29,315 nt of DNA from Saprolegnia diclina VS20 (lineage: Eukaryota; Oomycota; Saprolegniomycetes; Saprolegniales; Saprolegniaceae), in contig NW_008246072.1 of assembly GCF_000281045.1 (NCBI RefSeq), positions 1,005,753-1,035,067 of the forward strand, in the 5' to 3' direction. The position numbers and the translations under genes are program-made. Under the pieces are notes generated by a model. It was given only the letters and a program-made list of their open reading frames with translations. It ran no database searches and was not told where the DNA came from. Below, piece by piece: positions 1 to 9,524 of this stretch. Every line of letters begins with the position of its first letter. Positions within the stretch are counted from its first letter, which is position 1.

Positions 1-3000
1 GAGACTGGAAATTCTCTCAACAGCGCGGCGCTGTTGGTGCTGGCTCCAGCGACCGAGCCTCTCGTTACGGACAACGCCGTTGCCAGCGCTACAATACCCG
101 ACGTACCAGCAATGGAACGCCATGTGGGGCTCGACGCTCGTGGCAGCACCGATGCAGAAGTGCTGGCAGTAAGCACGTCGCCATCACCGTCGAGCACAAC
201 TTTTGAGAAGCCCAGCACGTCCGCAGAAGCGCCAACTGTTGGGATGGATGGTGCTTCACAACACGAGCAGCAACAGATGCGACCACCGGACGACAACCCG
301 ATGGAGACGACTGCAATCGAGACGGCAGTGCCTGCAGACATCGCCCACGACGACCGCGCAAGTGATGTATACACGCCGCTGGGCACCGACGATGGCAGTG
401 TCCGAAGCACCGACGACACTGTGCAAGCGACGCCTTCGAGCGAGCCTTCAAACACTGCCAAGCAGGCCGTGACAGATCCCGTGCACGCAGCCACCGACGT
501 GGCGCCGCCTCAACCTTCAACTGAAGACGCTCTGGCTCGCACTGTCGTCTCGCCGTCGCGCACCGACGACGGAACCAACGTCATCAACACGGACGCCGCT
601 GCGATACGGTCGACACCAGTGGCTGACGACCACTCGCGCCGAAACTCGATCGAAGAACTTGTTGCCAGTGCTTCCAAGACGTCATTTGCACGGTCGCTCG
701 ATGCTTGGGGTGCGGGCGAGCCCAACGATGTCGACGCACCAGAGGAGTTTGTGAACCCGCCGCCGCTCGATGACGCCGTCGACGATGACTCACCCCCGTC
801 GATTGCGTTGCCTGGGACCCCCGTGTCCACCGACGGCTCGGCGCCTCCGTCAGGTAGCATCGAAGACGAGTTGCCGTCGGATTCGCAGGACGTCGACGCC
901 ACCGCCATTGCCACTGACACTGAAGAAGCCCCGATAGCCTTGGCGGTCGGTTCTGGTAGCTCGTCCATGGGATCGTCGTCAACACCCGAGATGCCGCCGG
1001 TGTCACCGATGGACTCGAACAATGGCGCCATGGACGACGATGCCTATGATGAGACCTTTGAAGTGGAAAGTACGCGGGATCTTCTCGCTACGCTGACACC
1101 ACCGTTGGCCGCTGATGCGACGGAGTTATCTCCGGGAGCAGCGACCTCGCCGCTTGGTCCAAGCACTTTACGTGACGACAACGTTTCGGATGAGTACGCG
1201 GACGACGCTAGCATTGACATTGCCGTTCCTCCGTCACTGTCGACCGAGGCTACTGTAGCGTCTGTCGTCGCAGTGCAAGCGGCGTCCACGGACGATGACA
1301 GTTTAAGCGACCCCAAGGATGCTGGGGAGATGAGCGCAGCCGCACCGCGGTCAGAGACGCCAGTCGTTGCAGCTGATGCACGAGACGATGACGACGACCA
1401 AGCTGCAACCCAGTCTTTCGACGAGCCTGCTTCAGCAGAACCACCTCACCCGCCATTGGCGGCTCCCGAAAGCGCGATCACCGAGATGCAAAACGAAGCG
1501 CCATCGGTTGTACAAGCGGCGAATTCCAAGCTCGTTGCAGCCGCCATGAGTGACTTGAGTACGCCAACGACCTCTCGCGCTGCGGAAGCATTGCCGCCAT
1601 CAGACGGTGGAAACAACCATAACGAGCCATTCGAGACTGGCCAAAGCACGCAGCATCTGGTCACCCCTCCGACGACAGAGACACCGATGTCAATGGACGC
1701 GGCCGTTGTGTCCGTGGCGACGGACGATGCCGCCGAGCCTGCAGCCAGCGAAGCGACGACGTTCGTGCCTCAGGAAGCTGCAGTGTTGGACGACAGCGGG
1801 CAGCTTTCGACTTTGCTTTTGGTGCCCGCCGCGCTCGACCAGGAGGACGACACCACAAGCAGCAACGACAATGTACCAGCGACCGACGTGGAGATTGGCG
1901 CCATCACCCCCATGTCGTCCGATGTGCCCATGGAGATGCTAGATCCGGTACCTGCCAGTGCGGTCGAGGCTGCCGACACGCTGTTGATCGAGTCGGTGCA
2001 CGTGGACGATGCCGCGTCAGAGACGGATGGTGACGAGGAAGGCGCTGGAAATGACGACGACGGCGACGCAGCCGACGACCATACCATTTTGGCGACGGTG
2101 GAGAGCCTCGAAGCGACTGCAGGCAACAATAGTCGCCGCGGAAGCTTTGTGGACGCCTACATGGACGAATTCAAGCTCGACGAGGAGGACGCCGACGACG
2201 AGGACAATACAGATTTGGGTGCGAGTTTTTACGAAGATGGGTTTGATGACGACGGCGCGTCCTTGCCTGCCGTCACCCAGACGCTCGACGCTTCCAACAA
2301 TGGTGTGCTGGCGGCGGACAATGTACTACTCGCACCCGAAATGCTGGACAAGAACACGCTCGAGCCTCACATGGCTGCAGCAACGGACACGGCGTCGTCG
2401 CCAGAAAAAACTCCGTCCGAAGACGTCCTCCAAGAGCTTACAGCACTGGAAACGATGCCAGAACCAATGTCGTTGACGGCAGTGACGTCGCCACCGAGTC
2501 CAATTGGGAATGCAGCGCATCTCTCTGCACCTTCCGAGGTGAACAACCAGCTTGCGGCGGGCGTCCTGGCTCGCAACGTATCTTCGATGGTAGCCACCTC
2601 CTCTCGGGGTGCATCCCCGACACCAACGGCGCCAGAACGCCCGACGGCAACACCACCGCAAGCAATCTCACCGACGCCGACGACAGTGCAGCCGACTAGC
2701 AAGCGCGTCGTGGTACCCGCCACAACTACATCGTCCGTTGAAGACTCGATCTTTCACCCGATGACAACCCCACGGACAACAACGCCCCGGGTCGCTACGG
2801 CGCCGTCGTCCGAGCCACGGCAACACCCAACGCCGGCCAAATCCAGCTCAGTTGCTCGTGCACCTTTGAGCACGGCTGTATCGGTCAGCGCGGCGCAGAC
2901 GCCGAAGCGCTCTCCGGCGATGCCTGCTGCGACCGCGACGACGCCAAAACCAACCATCAGCAAACTTCGGCAGCGGCTACCGCCCAAGAAAGCACCGGCA

Positions 3001-3836
3001 GAGGTCGAAACACCGCGGCCACCGCCACGTCCGTCGGTGCCACGTCAGACCAAACCACCGCGAATCCAAGTCGAGACACCGCGGCGCGAATCGCGAGCGC
3101 CCTCGATCTCACCACGCGTCGATGCGATTGCGTTCGACTCGCCGGAGAAGAACTACCGTCCGTGGCGCCAAGACACGGCGGCACCCAAGTCGCCCAAAAA
3201 GAAAACGGCACCGGTAGGACCAATGAAGACAACTTGTCTGTCAAAAATGATATGTATCATCTGTAGGTGGTCGTGAAAAGCCCGGAAAAGTTCCATTTCG
3301 AGCCCAAGGTCGACAAAGTCAAGGAAGAGTGGCTGCTGCTCAACATGTTTCGTCAAGGCGACGTGTCGCAGTACGCTTCGTTTTGCCACGTCCCCAAGCC
3401 CAGCGTCGACCGACCGACGTCGGCCGAGGACCTGCGCGTGCCCAGCTCGTTTCAGACGAGCACGCGTCGACTCGTCGCGCCAAAGAAGGCGGCCGAGCGC
3501 CACGGCCTCTTGGCCCGCGAACGCAACTGGGTCGACGTCCCAAATGGCAAGATCCCGCGCTACGATGCGATATTGGACAAATATTGCCATACGATCACGA
3601 GCCCGTCGGTGCAAAAGCAGATCTACAGCGCGGTCGACCTCTCGCCCCAACTCGCGTACGTGCTCGAGAAGCGCGTGCAGCAACAGCGCGACGCCGAACT
3701 CGCATTTCTGGACGCCAAGCCGGCGCCGCCCAAGCTGCGGCCGACACGGCCAACGAAACCATCGACCTCCAGCGCCAAGCTCGCGAGCACACAGAGCATT
3801 GTGTCGCTCAGGTTTACAAATTTGTACTCGGGCTAA
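1..3836 (+). CDS. Large acidic disordered protein, 5' partial
   Basis: The frame is open from base 1, so the true start lies outside the window. Two exons are visible: 1-3213 and 3267-3836, joined in phase 0 across a 53-nt intron (GTAGGA...CTGTAG). Over 1,050 residues of the first exon are low-complexity, rich in Ala, Thr, Ser, Pro and Asp, with acidic patches and many SP/TP pairs. Two RRxS segments (RRNS near base 640, RRGS near 2133) fit the basophilic-kinase consensus and sit in less repetitive stretches. The end of exon 1 turns basic and proline-rich. Exon 2 encodes about 189 residues of more ordered sequence with helical character (VKEEWLLLNMFRQGD; an RNWVDVPNGKIPRYD stretch), which may be the only folded part. 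I do not recognise the family and give no function. It could be a scaffold or cytoskeletal protein, but nothing in the sequence decides this. Confidence 0.75.
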
Positions 3837-4163
3837 GTACAATCCATCGTATTATCTACTATTTCACTATATTCACTACATTTGAGCCGACTTGATCGAC
3901 GCTGGCCTGGTCCATTTGCCAAGACGTCGCTCAGTCGCGGGCTCGAGACGATGGTGGGTCGTGGCGTCTTGGTGGTGCTGGATATCAAGAGCTAGTGTAG
4001 TACTACTACTAACTAAATTACTTTCGTGGGTATACTCACTGTATATACTAACTAGTACAAATACAGCTCGATCAAGACGATACTTGGCGTAGCTCACAGC
4101 TTGCGCTCACAGCAACGAAAGAGCAAAGTGGTCATCCGGAATTCCGTGCGGTTCCTTATCCGG

Positions 4164-5487
4164 ATGATTGCATCAGCATCCGGTGAGCACAAAATCGCTT
4201 CGACGTGCAAGGCCAATGGCGGCAAAGTCGGCGGGCTGATGCGACTAAGATCTCATTCGTATCTTCTGGCGTAGAGCAGCGTCCAAGCTCATCTTGTCGG
4301 GCATCCAGCCGACGGGCGTGCCGCACCTCGGCAACTACTGCGGCGCGGTCTCGAAATGGGTCGAGCTTCAGAACCACACGCAGGCGCCGCGGACGTCGCA
4401 GCTCTACATGACGGTCGATTTACACGCGATCACGATGCCGTACGACGCCACGCAGCTGCAGCGCAACATTCGCGACCTCGGCGCGTCGCTCCTCGGTTGC
4501 GGTCTCGACCCGACCAAGTGCGTGCTCTTCAAGCAGTCGGACATTACGCAGCACGCGGAGCTCGCGTGGCTGCTGAGCTGCGTCACGCCGCTCTCGTGGC
4601 TCCACCGCATGACGCAGTTCAAGCAGAAGAGCCAGCAGAAGGACCAAAACAACGTGTCGCTCGGGTATACATTGTTGAGAATTTTGAAATGACCATCTCG
4701 ACGACGGTTAAATTAGACTGCTGTCGTATCCCGTGCTCATGGCCGCGGACGTCCTCCTCTACAAGGCCACGCACGTGCCTGTGGGGGACGACCAGCAGCA
4801 GCACCTCGAGCTCGCGCGCATGGTGGCGACGACCTTCAACGACCGCTTCAAGCAGCCGGTGTTTCCCAAGCCAATTCCTGTCCGCGAAGACCCAACCGAC
4901 CAGCTCGTGCGCATCATGAGTCTCAAGGAGCCGACCAAGAAGATGAGCAAGTCGGACCCGGCGGTCGGTAGCCGCATCGACCTCACAGGTACTGCAGTTC
5001 ACAGACTGCAAAAGTATCAACTTGATACAACCCAGACGGGCCCGACGTGATTCTCAAGAAGATCCGCAAGGCCCAGACGGACGCGATCGACGGTATCTTC
5101 TACGACAAGGACGGTCGACCAGGCGTCTCGAACCTCATGTCCATTCTGAGCGTCGTCTCGGACAAGTCAATCGAGGACATTCAGCGCGACTATGGCGTAC
5201 GTCCAAGTCGGATACATGGGATTGTGATGCATGCTGCTGCCTTCTAGTCGTACCAAACGGGCCAGTTCAAGAACGTCGTCGCCGAGGCTGTCGTTGAAAA
5301 GTACAGACAGAGAGTCGGACGTCTGCTCACGCAACCTGGTAGGATATCCCCGATTGGCGCTCGAATCGCGCACTTCCAGCAAGACCCTGCGTATGTGGAT
5401 GCAGTGTTCGCCGACGGGCGAGATGCGGCGGCCACGATCGCGTCGTCCACCATGGCCGAGGTCAAGACGGCCATGGGGCTGGCGTAG
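4164..5487 (+). CDS. WARS2: Tryptophanyl-tRNA synthetase, organellar/bacterial type
   Basis: Class I synthetase that charges tRNA-Trp, of the bacterial type used in mitochondria. Exon model: 4164-4182, 4280-4664, 4717-4988, 5036-5196, 5248-5300, 5343-5487, giving 344 residues, close to the roughly 330 of bacterial enzymes. The HIGH-type signature is [10 protein letters not shown] just after the start. [20 protein letters not shown] spans the exon 2/3 join, followed by [14 protein letters not shown]. The KMSKS loop is KKMSKSD near base 4940. The conserved C-terminal end [12 protein letters not shown] and [11 protein letters not shown] is present. The 5' end is the weak part. No ATG lies in frame before the PTG motif, so a 19-nt first exon with a GTGAGC donor is proposed. 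An alternative is ATG 4216 with a 48-nt intron ending at 4274. No clear mitochondrial presequence is seen. The last intron (42 nt) is in frame and lacks stops. Convergent with the OPA3-like gene. Confidence 0.9.
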
Positions 5488-5592
5488 ACCAACTTAGAAA
5501 GGCGAGCGATCGAGGGTAGCATCCTCCTGTATTGCTAATGGTACGAGTATAGCCTTGGGGTGCGTCTAGTCGGCGGATGGAGTGGCATGGTC

Positions 5593-6144
5593 TTACCACC
5601 AGCGGCCTGTGGCGGCGACTTGGTGCTGCTGCTGGCGCGCGACCTCGGCCTGCTCGTGCTTGTAGAGCGTGAGCTTGGCCGTCGCGTCGTCGACTTGCTG
5701 CTTGAGCACCGAGATCTCGTCTTGCATGCTCGCCATGAGATGCTCGAGGTTCCGGAACCGCATCTCGATCTGCTGGAGGCGCTGGAACTCGCGCTCGTTG
5801 GCCTTGAGCTCCTTCGCCTTGGCGCTGCGGCTGCTGCGGTCGTACTCGTACCACGCAACGATCACCGCGACCGAGAAGATGAGCGTCTCGCCGAGGAACT
5901 CGGAGCCCTTGTCGACGGCCTGGTCGGCCGGCAGCTCCTTGATCTGAATCGTCTTCCAGTGGATCTGGCCCTGCATGCTCATCTGTATCCGGACCCCGAT
6001 CGCATGCTGGTGCTGGCCGACGCTGCGGCAGACCGAGTTGAGCCACGGCTTGGTCTTGGCGCTCTGCTTGAGCTGCTTGGCCACGGGCTTGGTCAGCGTC
6101 CGCAGGAGGAGGCCGCCGACCTTGAAGAGCGGGATCGCGACCAT
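5593..6144 (-). CDS. OPA3: OPA3-like mitochondrial protein
   Basis: Single-exon gene of 183 residues. The N-terminus MVAIPLFKVGGLLLRTLTKP matches the OPA3 family pattern: a short hydrophobic/basic start, then TKPVAKQLK. A GSEFLGETLIFSVAVIVAWYEYDR segment corresponds to the family's conserved GxELLGE stretch followed by a single hydrophobic helix. The C-terminal third is a charged coiled coil (about residues 120-170). OPA3 proteins associate with mitochondria, and the human gene is linked to optic atrophy with 3-methylglutaconic aciduria; the molecular activity is unsettled. The frame stays open 28 codons upstream, but I chose the ATG at 6144 because the conserved family sequence begins exactly there. 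It lies tail to tail with the TrpRS gene, 105 bp apart. Confidence 0.85.
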   Translation of the reverse strand: MVAIPLFKVGGLLLRTLTKPVAKQLKQSAKTKPWLNSVCRSVGQHQHAIGVRIQMSMQGQIHWKTIQIKELPADQAVDKGSEFLGETLIFSVAVIVAWYEYDRSSRSAKAKELKANEREFQRLQQIEMRFRNLEHLMASMQDEISVLKQQVDDATAKLTLYKHEQAEVARQQQHQVAATGRWW

Positions 6145-7553
6145 GGCAGTCAGAGATTCTGTGGGCGACGCCAGCCAGGTACTGCCACAATTTATACTTA
6201 TCACAATCCTACACATATTATTTTCCACAGTATATGAATTATAAGAGGTTTTACCCGCAGGTTGCAGTTTGCTGGGAGGCGACTCGAGCGCTCGCAGGCG
6301 GCCATATATGTCGGTTCGGATGCAGCTGACGTCGCAAGCGTTTAGTCGGCCACGACAGTCGCATTACGCGAGGAAAAATATATATTGTTCCCATAGGAAT
6401 GGCGGGATTCGCACTGCGTTCGGGCGCTAATTTGGAGGTCGGCGTCAATGATACCTCCTAGCAATTTCGGCACCTCTGGTGTCGTCGTCGTTGCCCTGTC
6501 CAGATCATCGCACACAAAATGTACCGCCCATGACGACGCCGAACGTTGAACGGACGACCACGGCGGTTGTGCTCATGAGGTGACGTGGTTGTTGGCGGCT
6601 TGAGTTCCCTTTCGGCGGTCGGTTCATGGTTGATATGTCTGCATGGACCAGTGCGCGATCGAAGTACCACTGACATACTTCGGAAATGCACCTTCTTTGG
6701 CAGTTGGAAACGTCAAATGATCACTTTTTGTCAACCAACCAAATCGACGAATGATCGCAACTCGGTGCAGTGTGCCTAAGTCCTCTGCGGCCCAACACAG
6801 GCTGGTAGCGAGAAGACCTTCGCTCCATTCTTGTTGGTCCACGAACTCGAGAAGCTGCGAGTGCTGCAGTGTCACATTTTTGTAGCCCTCTCCACAGCCA
6901 GACTTCAAAATATTACAACCAAGATCTCAGTCGAGCTCGAGTCGGCGCTATTTCCTTGGATGTGCATCTTGAAAGGCTGCAGTTATCTCTGCCGCATATC
7001 GCTTCATCAACACTATATCCAAGGCTCACAGGTGTGGCAACTCATTTTTCCTGAAGAGACAGCGTCTCCGCGCCGAATCTTGCCGCCGCCTATCTGCGCA
7101 GCCACGCCGTTGCCATTGATAGAGTGTGACCATCTTGCACGATTTCCAACTGACGCAGTGTCTACTAATCGAAAGCACCTCCAGCTCACAAATACCTGAC
7201 GAGCGGCGTACGCATGTAGCAGCGTGCGCGATGGAAGAGCTCTCAACGTAGTCGACTGGTGGAAGCAAGAGGGTCAACTGCAAGTGGCATGGGCGTCGAC
7301 AAGCTTGGCCATCTCATATGCTCTGTAGAAAGTTCTACAACGCTGAGATGAGGGCAACACGATCAACGCGGGACTTGCGAGCACACGTGCACGTCCGACG
7401 CGCGTTGTGTTCGGTTGTCAAACTTCGTCGAAGCTGGGACGTGCCGTCAGAAAGGCCAGCAGATGGCAGCCGTCGTCAAGGAGCCCATTTACCGCCCAGC
7501 CCCATCCATCAGCAGCAAGCAAGGTAGTTGTCGTCATCGATCATCCTTGCGCA
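6145..7553. other. Intergenic spacer, divergent OPA3 / START-FYVE
   Basis: A 1.4-kb stretch between two divergently transcribed genes. It is less GC-rich than the coding regions and holds no recognisable conserved gene. Short open frames on both strands lack the G/C third-position bias of true exons here. One ATG-started minus-strand frame (6624-6908) is listed separately as a possible relic. No tRNA, transposon end or long repeat was seen. Confidence 0.5.
6624..6908 (-). pseudogene. Possible relic of an ankyrin-like protein
   Basis: A 94-residue ATG-started frame with no visible partner exons. The stretches LCWAAEDLGTLHRVAIIRRF and LTFPTAKEGAF resemble ankyrin-repeat helices (AA..G.L..V......G) of the kind common in large oomycete ankyrin families, but the repeat spacing is poor and the TPLH-type turn is missing. 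Third-position G/C bias is weak, unlike neighbouring genes. It may be a decayed fragment of an ankyrin gene or a chance frame. I see no continuation of the pattern beyond the frame ends. Confidence 0.2.
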
Positions 7554-9410
7554 ATGGCTACGGGTACGACGAGCGGTGGCAGCGTCGCCAACGCTGCAGC
7601 GCGCTACCCGCGCATTGAGTTCACGCAGGACGTCTACGAAAAGCACTTGGCCAACATGGAGCGCATCATGGGGCTCGCGCTGCGCGGCCACGTCGGCTGG
7701 GACCGGTCGTCCGCAACGCCCACGAACGGCTGGGACGCCGTCACCGACAAGTTGGGCTGGCAGCTCTTTGAGCACAAGCCGCGCGACCGGCCGACGTCGT
7801 TCGAGATGCACGAATACCTCGCCGTCGGGAGCCTCAAGACGTCGATATCGGCGCTGCAAGAGGCCTTTTACGTCAAGAACACGCACGACCTCCGCGCGCT
7901 CTCCGGTGTGCTCTACGAAGACGCGCTCCTCGACGCTGCATTGCTCAACCTCACGCACCGCCGGACACCCGAGGACCCAGGTCAGTTTTTCGGAGTCAAG
8001 TACCTCAAGCTCGCGGTGCAGGTCGCCAACCAAGAAGACATGGACCAAGAGTACATCTACCTCGAGGTCTCGCGCTTCGTACAAGGCATGGACTTTATAC
8101 GTTCGGATAGTTTGCCGGCACACGTCTCGATGCCCAAGGCCGTGTGACGTACGTGGTCATCACGGACCCGGTCGCTGTCCGGCCGCTCGAGCACAGCCGG
8201 TCGTCCTTGACGTTTGGCGAGCGCTGCTCGACCGTCAAGCTCTCCCGCGAGAGCACGAACGGAACCGTCGACGTGGTCGTGCGGGCCAAGTTGCAGTCGT
8301 CGCGCGGTACGACGTTTGAGTTTGCCGTTTGAGTTTGCCTTTTCGACCGCCAATACTGTAGGTCCCCCCGCGGCAAGTCGCAGCCAAAGCCAAATGGCAG
8401 GACATTATGGCGTCAACAACGCGGCCCAGCAGTGCACGGCAGCGCACCTTGTCTACTGGAAGGCGATGGGCGTCTTTGTGCCCGGCGGTCTCGTCAAGGA
8501 CCTCACGAGGCTCCCAAAGGAAACAAGCGCGCCCGAAGCCCGACGACTGACCACAGGACCTTTTTCTCTCAGTTGGAACCACGCAAGGTGCGACGAGATC
8601 TCAGAACTCACTGTCTGATCGCTCTGCATAGCAAGTCGTGCGTCGTGTGCAGCAAAGGCTTCAACCTGCTACGGCGAAAGCACCACTGTCGGCGGTGCGG
8701 CGAGGTGCTTCGTACGCTCACCACTCTTCCTAAATCGCGTATGCGCTAGGCGGTGTGCAAGGGCTGCACCGTCGCGCTCTACTGTGTCGACCGACCGACC
8801 AAATCGGCGAGCTCGAGCGCGCTCGCCAGAGAGAAATTCTGCAAAACGTGTTTTGTCGCGGCCAAGATCGACGCCAGTCGGCCGACGCCGCCCAAGCCCG
8901 AGCGTTCGACGACACAAACGACGCACACCATCGTGCTCGACCATGACGACGCGAGCTCTGGCTCTGGCTCACTCCCGTACCGCGATGTCGTGCATGTCCA
9001 CAGCCCCGGTCGCGACGAGCGTGGCAAATGTACGTTGTTGTGCCGCGTCCTTTCTCTGAGATGCGTGTGTTGTGCTAGTGTTCTTCTACGCCGACACGTC
9101 GTCGTCGCAGAGCGAGTCCCGACCCAACTCGCTGCACTCGGACCCACTGCGCACGAGTTTCCATACGATGGTGCTTCACGATGGGTCGGCGCCACCGCCG
9201 CTGCAGCGGTCGGGCTCGATCGAGTCGAATGCGAGCGTCTCGTCGTCCGTGTTTGACATGATGAACGCGGCGCGCATGCCGCGTGGCCGACCGCCGGCAG
9301 CCTTCCACCAGCTTCCGCGACCAGACATAGCGGACGATAAGGACGATGACGATGACGATGACAACGAGTGTGGCAACCAAGGCCACACTGTGCTCCGACA
9401 TTTGTACTAA
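7554..9410 (+). CDS. START-like / FYVE zinc-finger protein
   Basis: Six exons: 7554-8066, 8111-8306, 8362-8587, 8632-8704, 8750-9029, 9079-9410, giving 539 residues; introns are 44-55 nt. Residues about 25-240 resemble the START-like lipid-binding module common in oomycete FYVE proteins: DPGQFFGVKYLKLAVQV, then YLE|FAGTRLDAQGRVTY across intron 1. A FYVE-type zinc finger follows at about 312-375, with four CxxC pairs (CVVC, CRRC, CKGC, CKTC) and the basic signature RRKHHCRRCGE that in canonical FYVE domains contacts phosphatidylinositol 3-phosphate. The leading WxxD motif of canonical FYVE domains is absent, so PI3P binding is likely but not certain. The tail (about 380-539) is Ser/Pro-rich and ends in a run of seven Asp. 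Expected role: endosomal or lipid-binding adaptor. The exact limits of exon 3 (8362-8587) are the least secure part. Confidence 0.82.
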
Positions 9411-9524
9411 GATTGGGTTTCTTATTGTGGTCTTGCTTGACATACATATATCAAGTGTATGACGTGGCACGACTCGAGTGGCTATTTTTAGCAAAACGCA
9501 AAACAGATTTTTGGACGATGGACC

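Noticed and set aside
3153-3842. 229-codon minus-strand frame
   Set aside because: Antisense shadow of the second exon of the acidic protein; it starts in intergenic sequence and shows no motif.
4164-5487. TrpRS as a pseudogene because of stops and frame changes
   Set aside because: Every interruption is explained by a GT-AG intron of 42-97 nt that restores the conserved sequence exactly.
5560-6237. 225-codon + strand frame
   Set aside because: Exact antisense of the OPA3-like gene.
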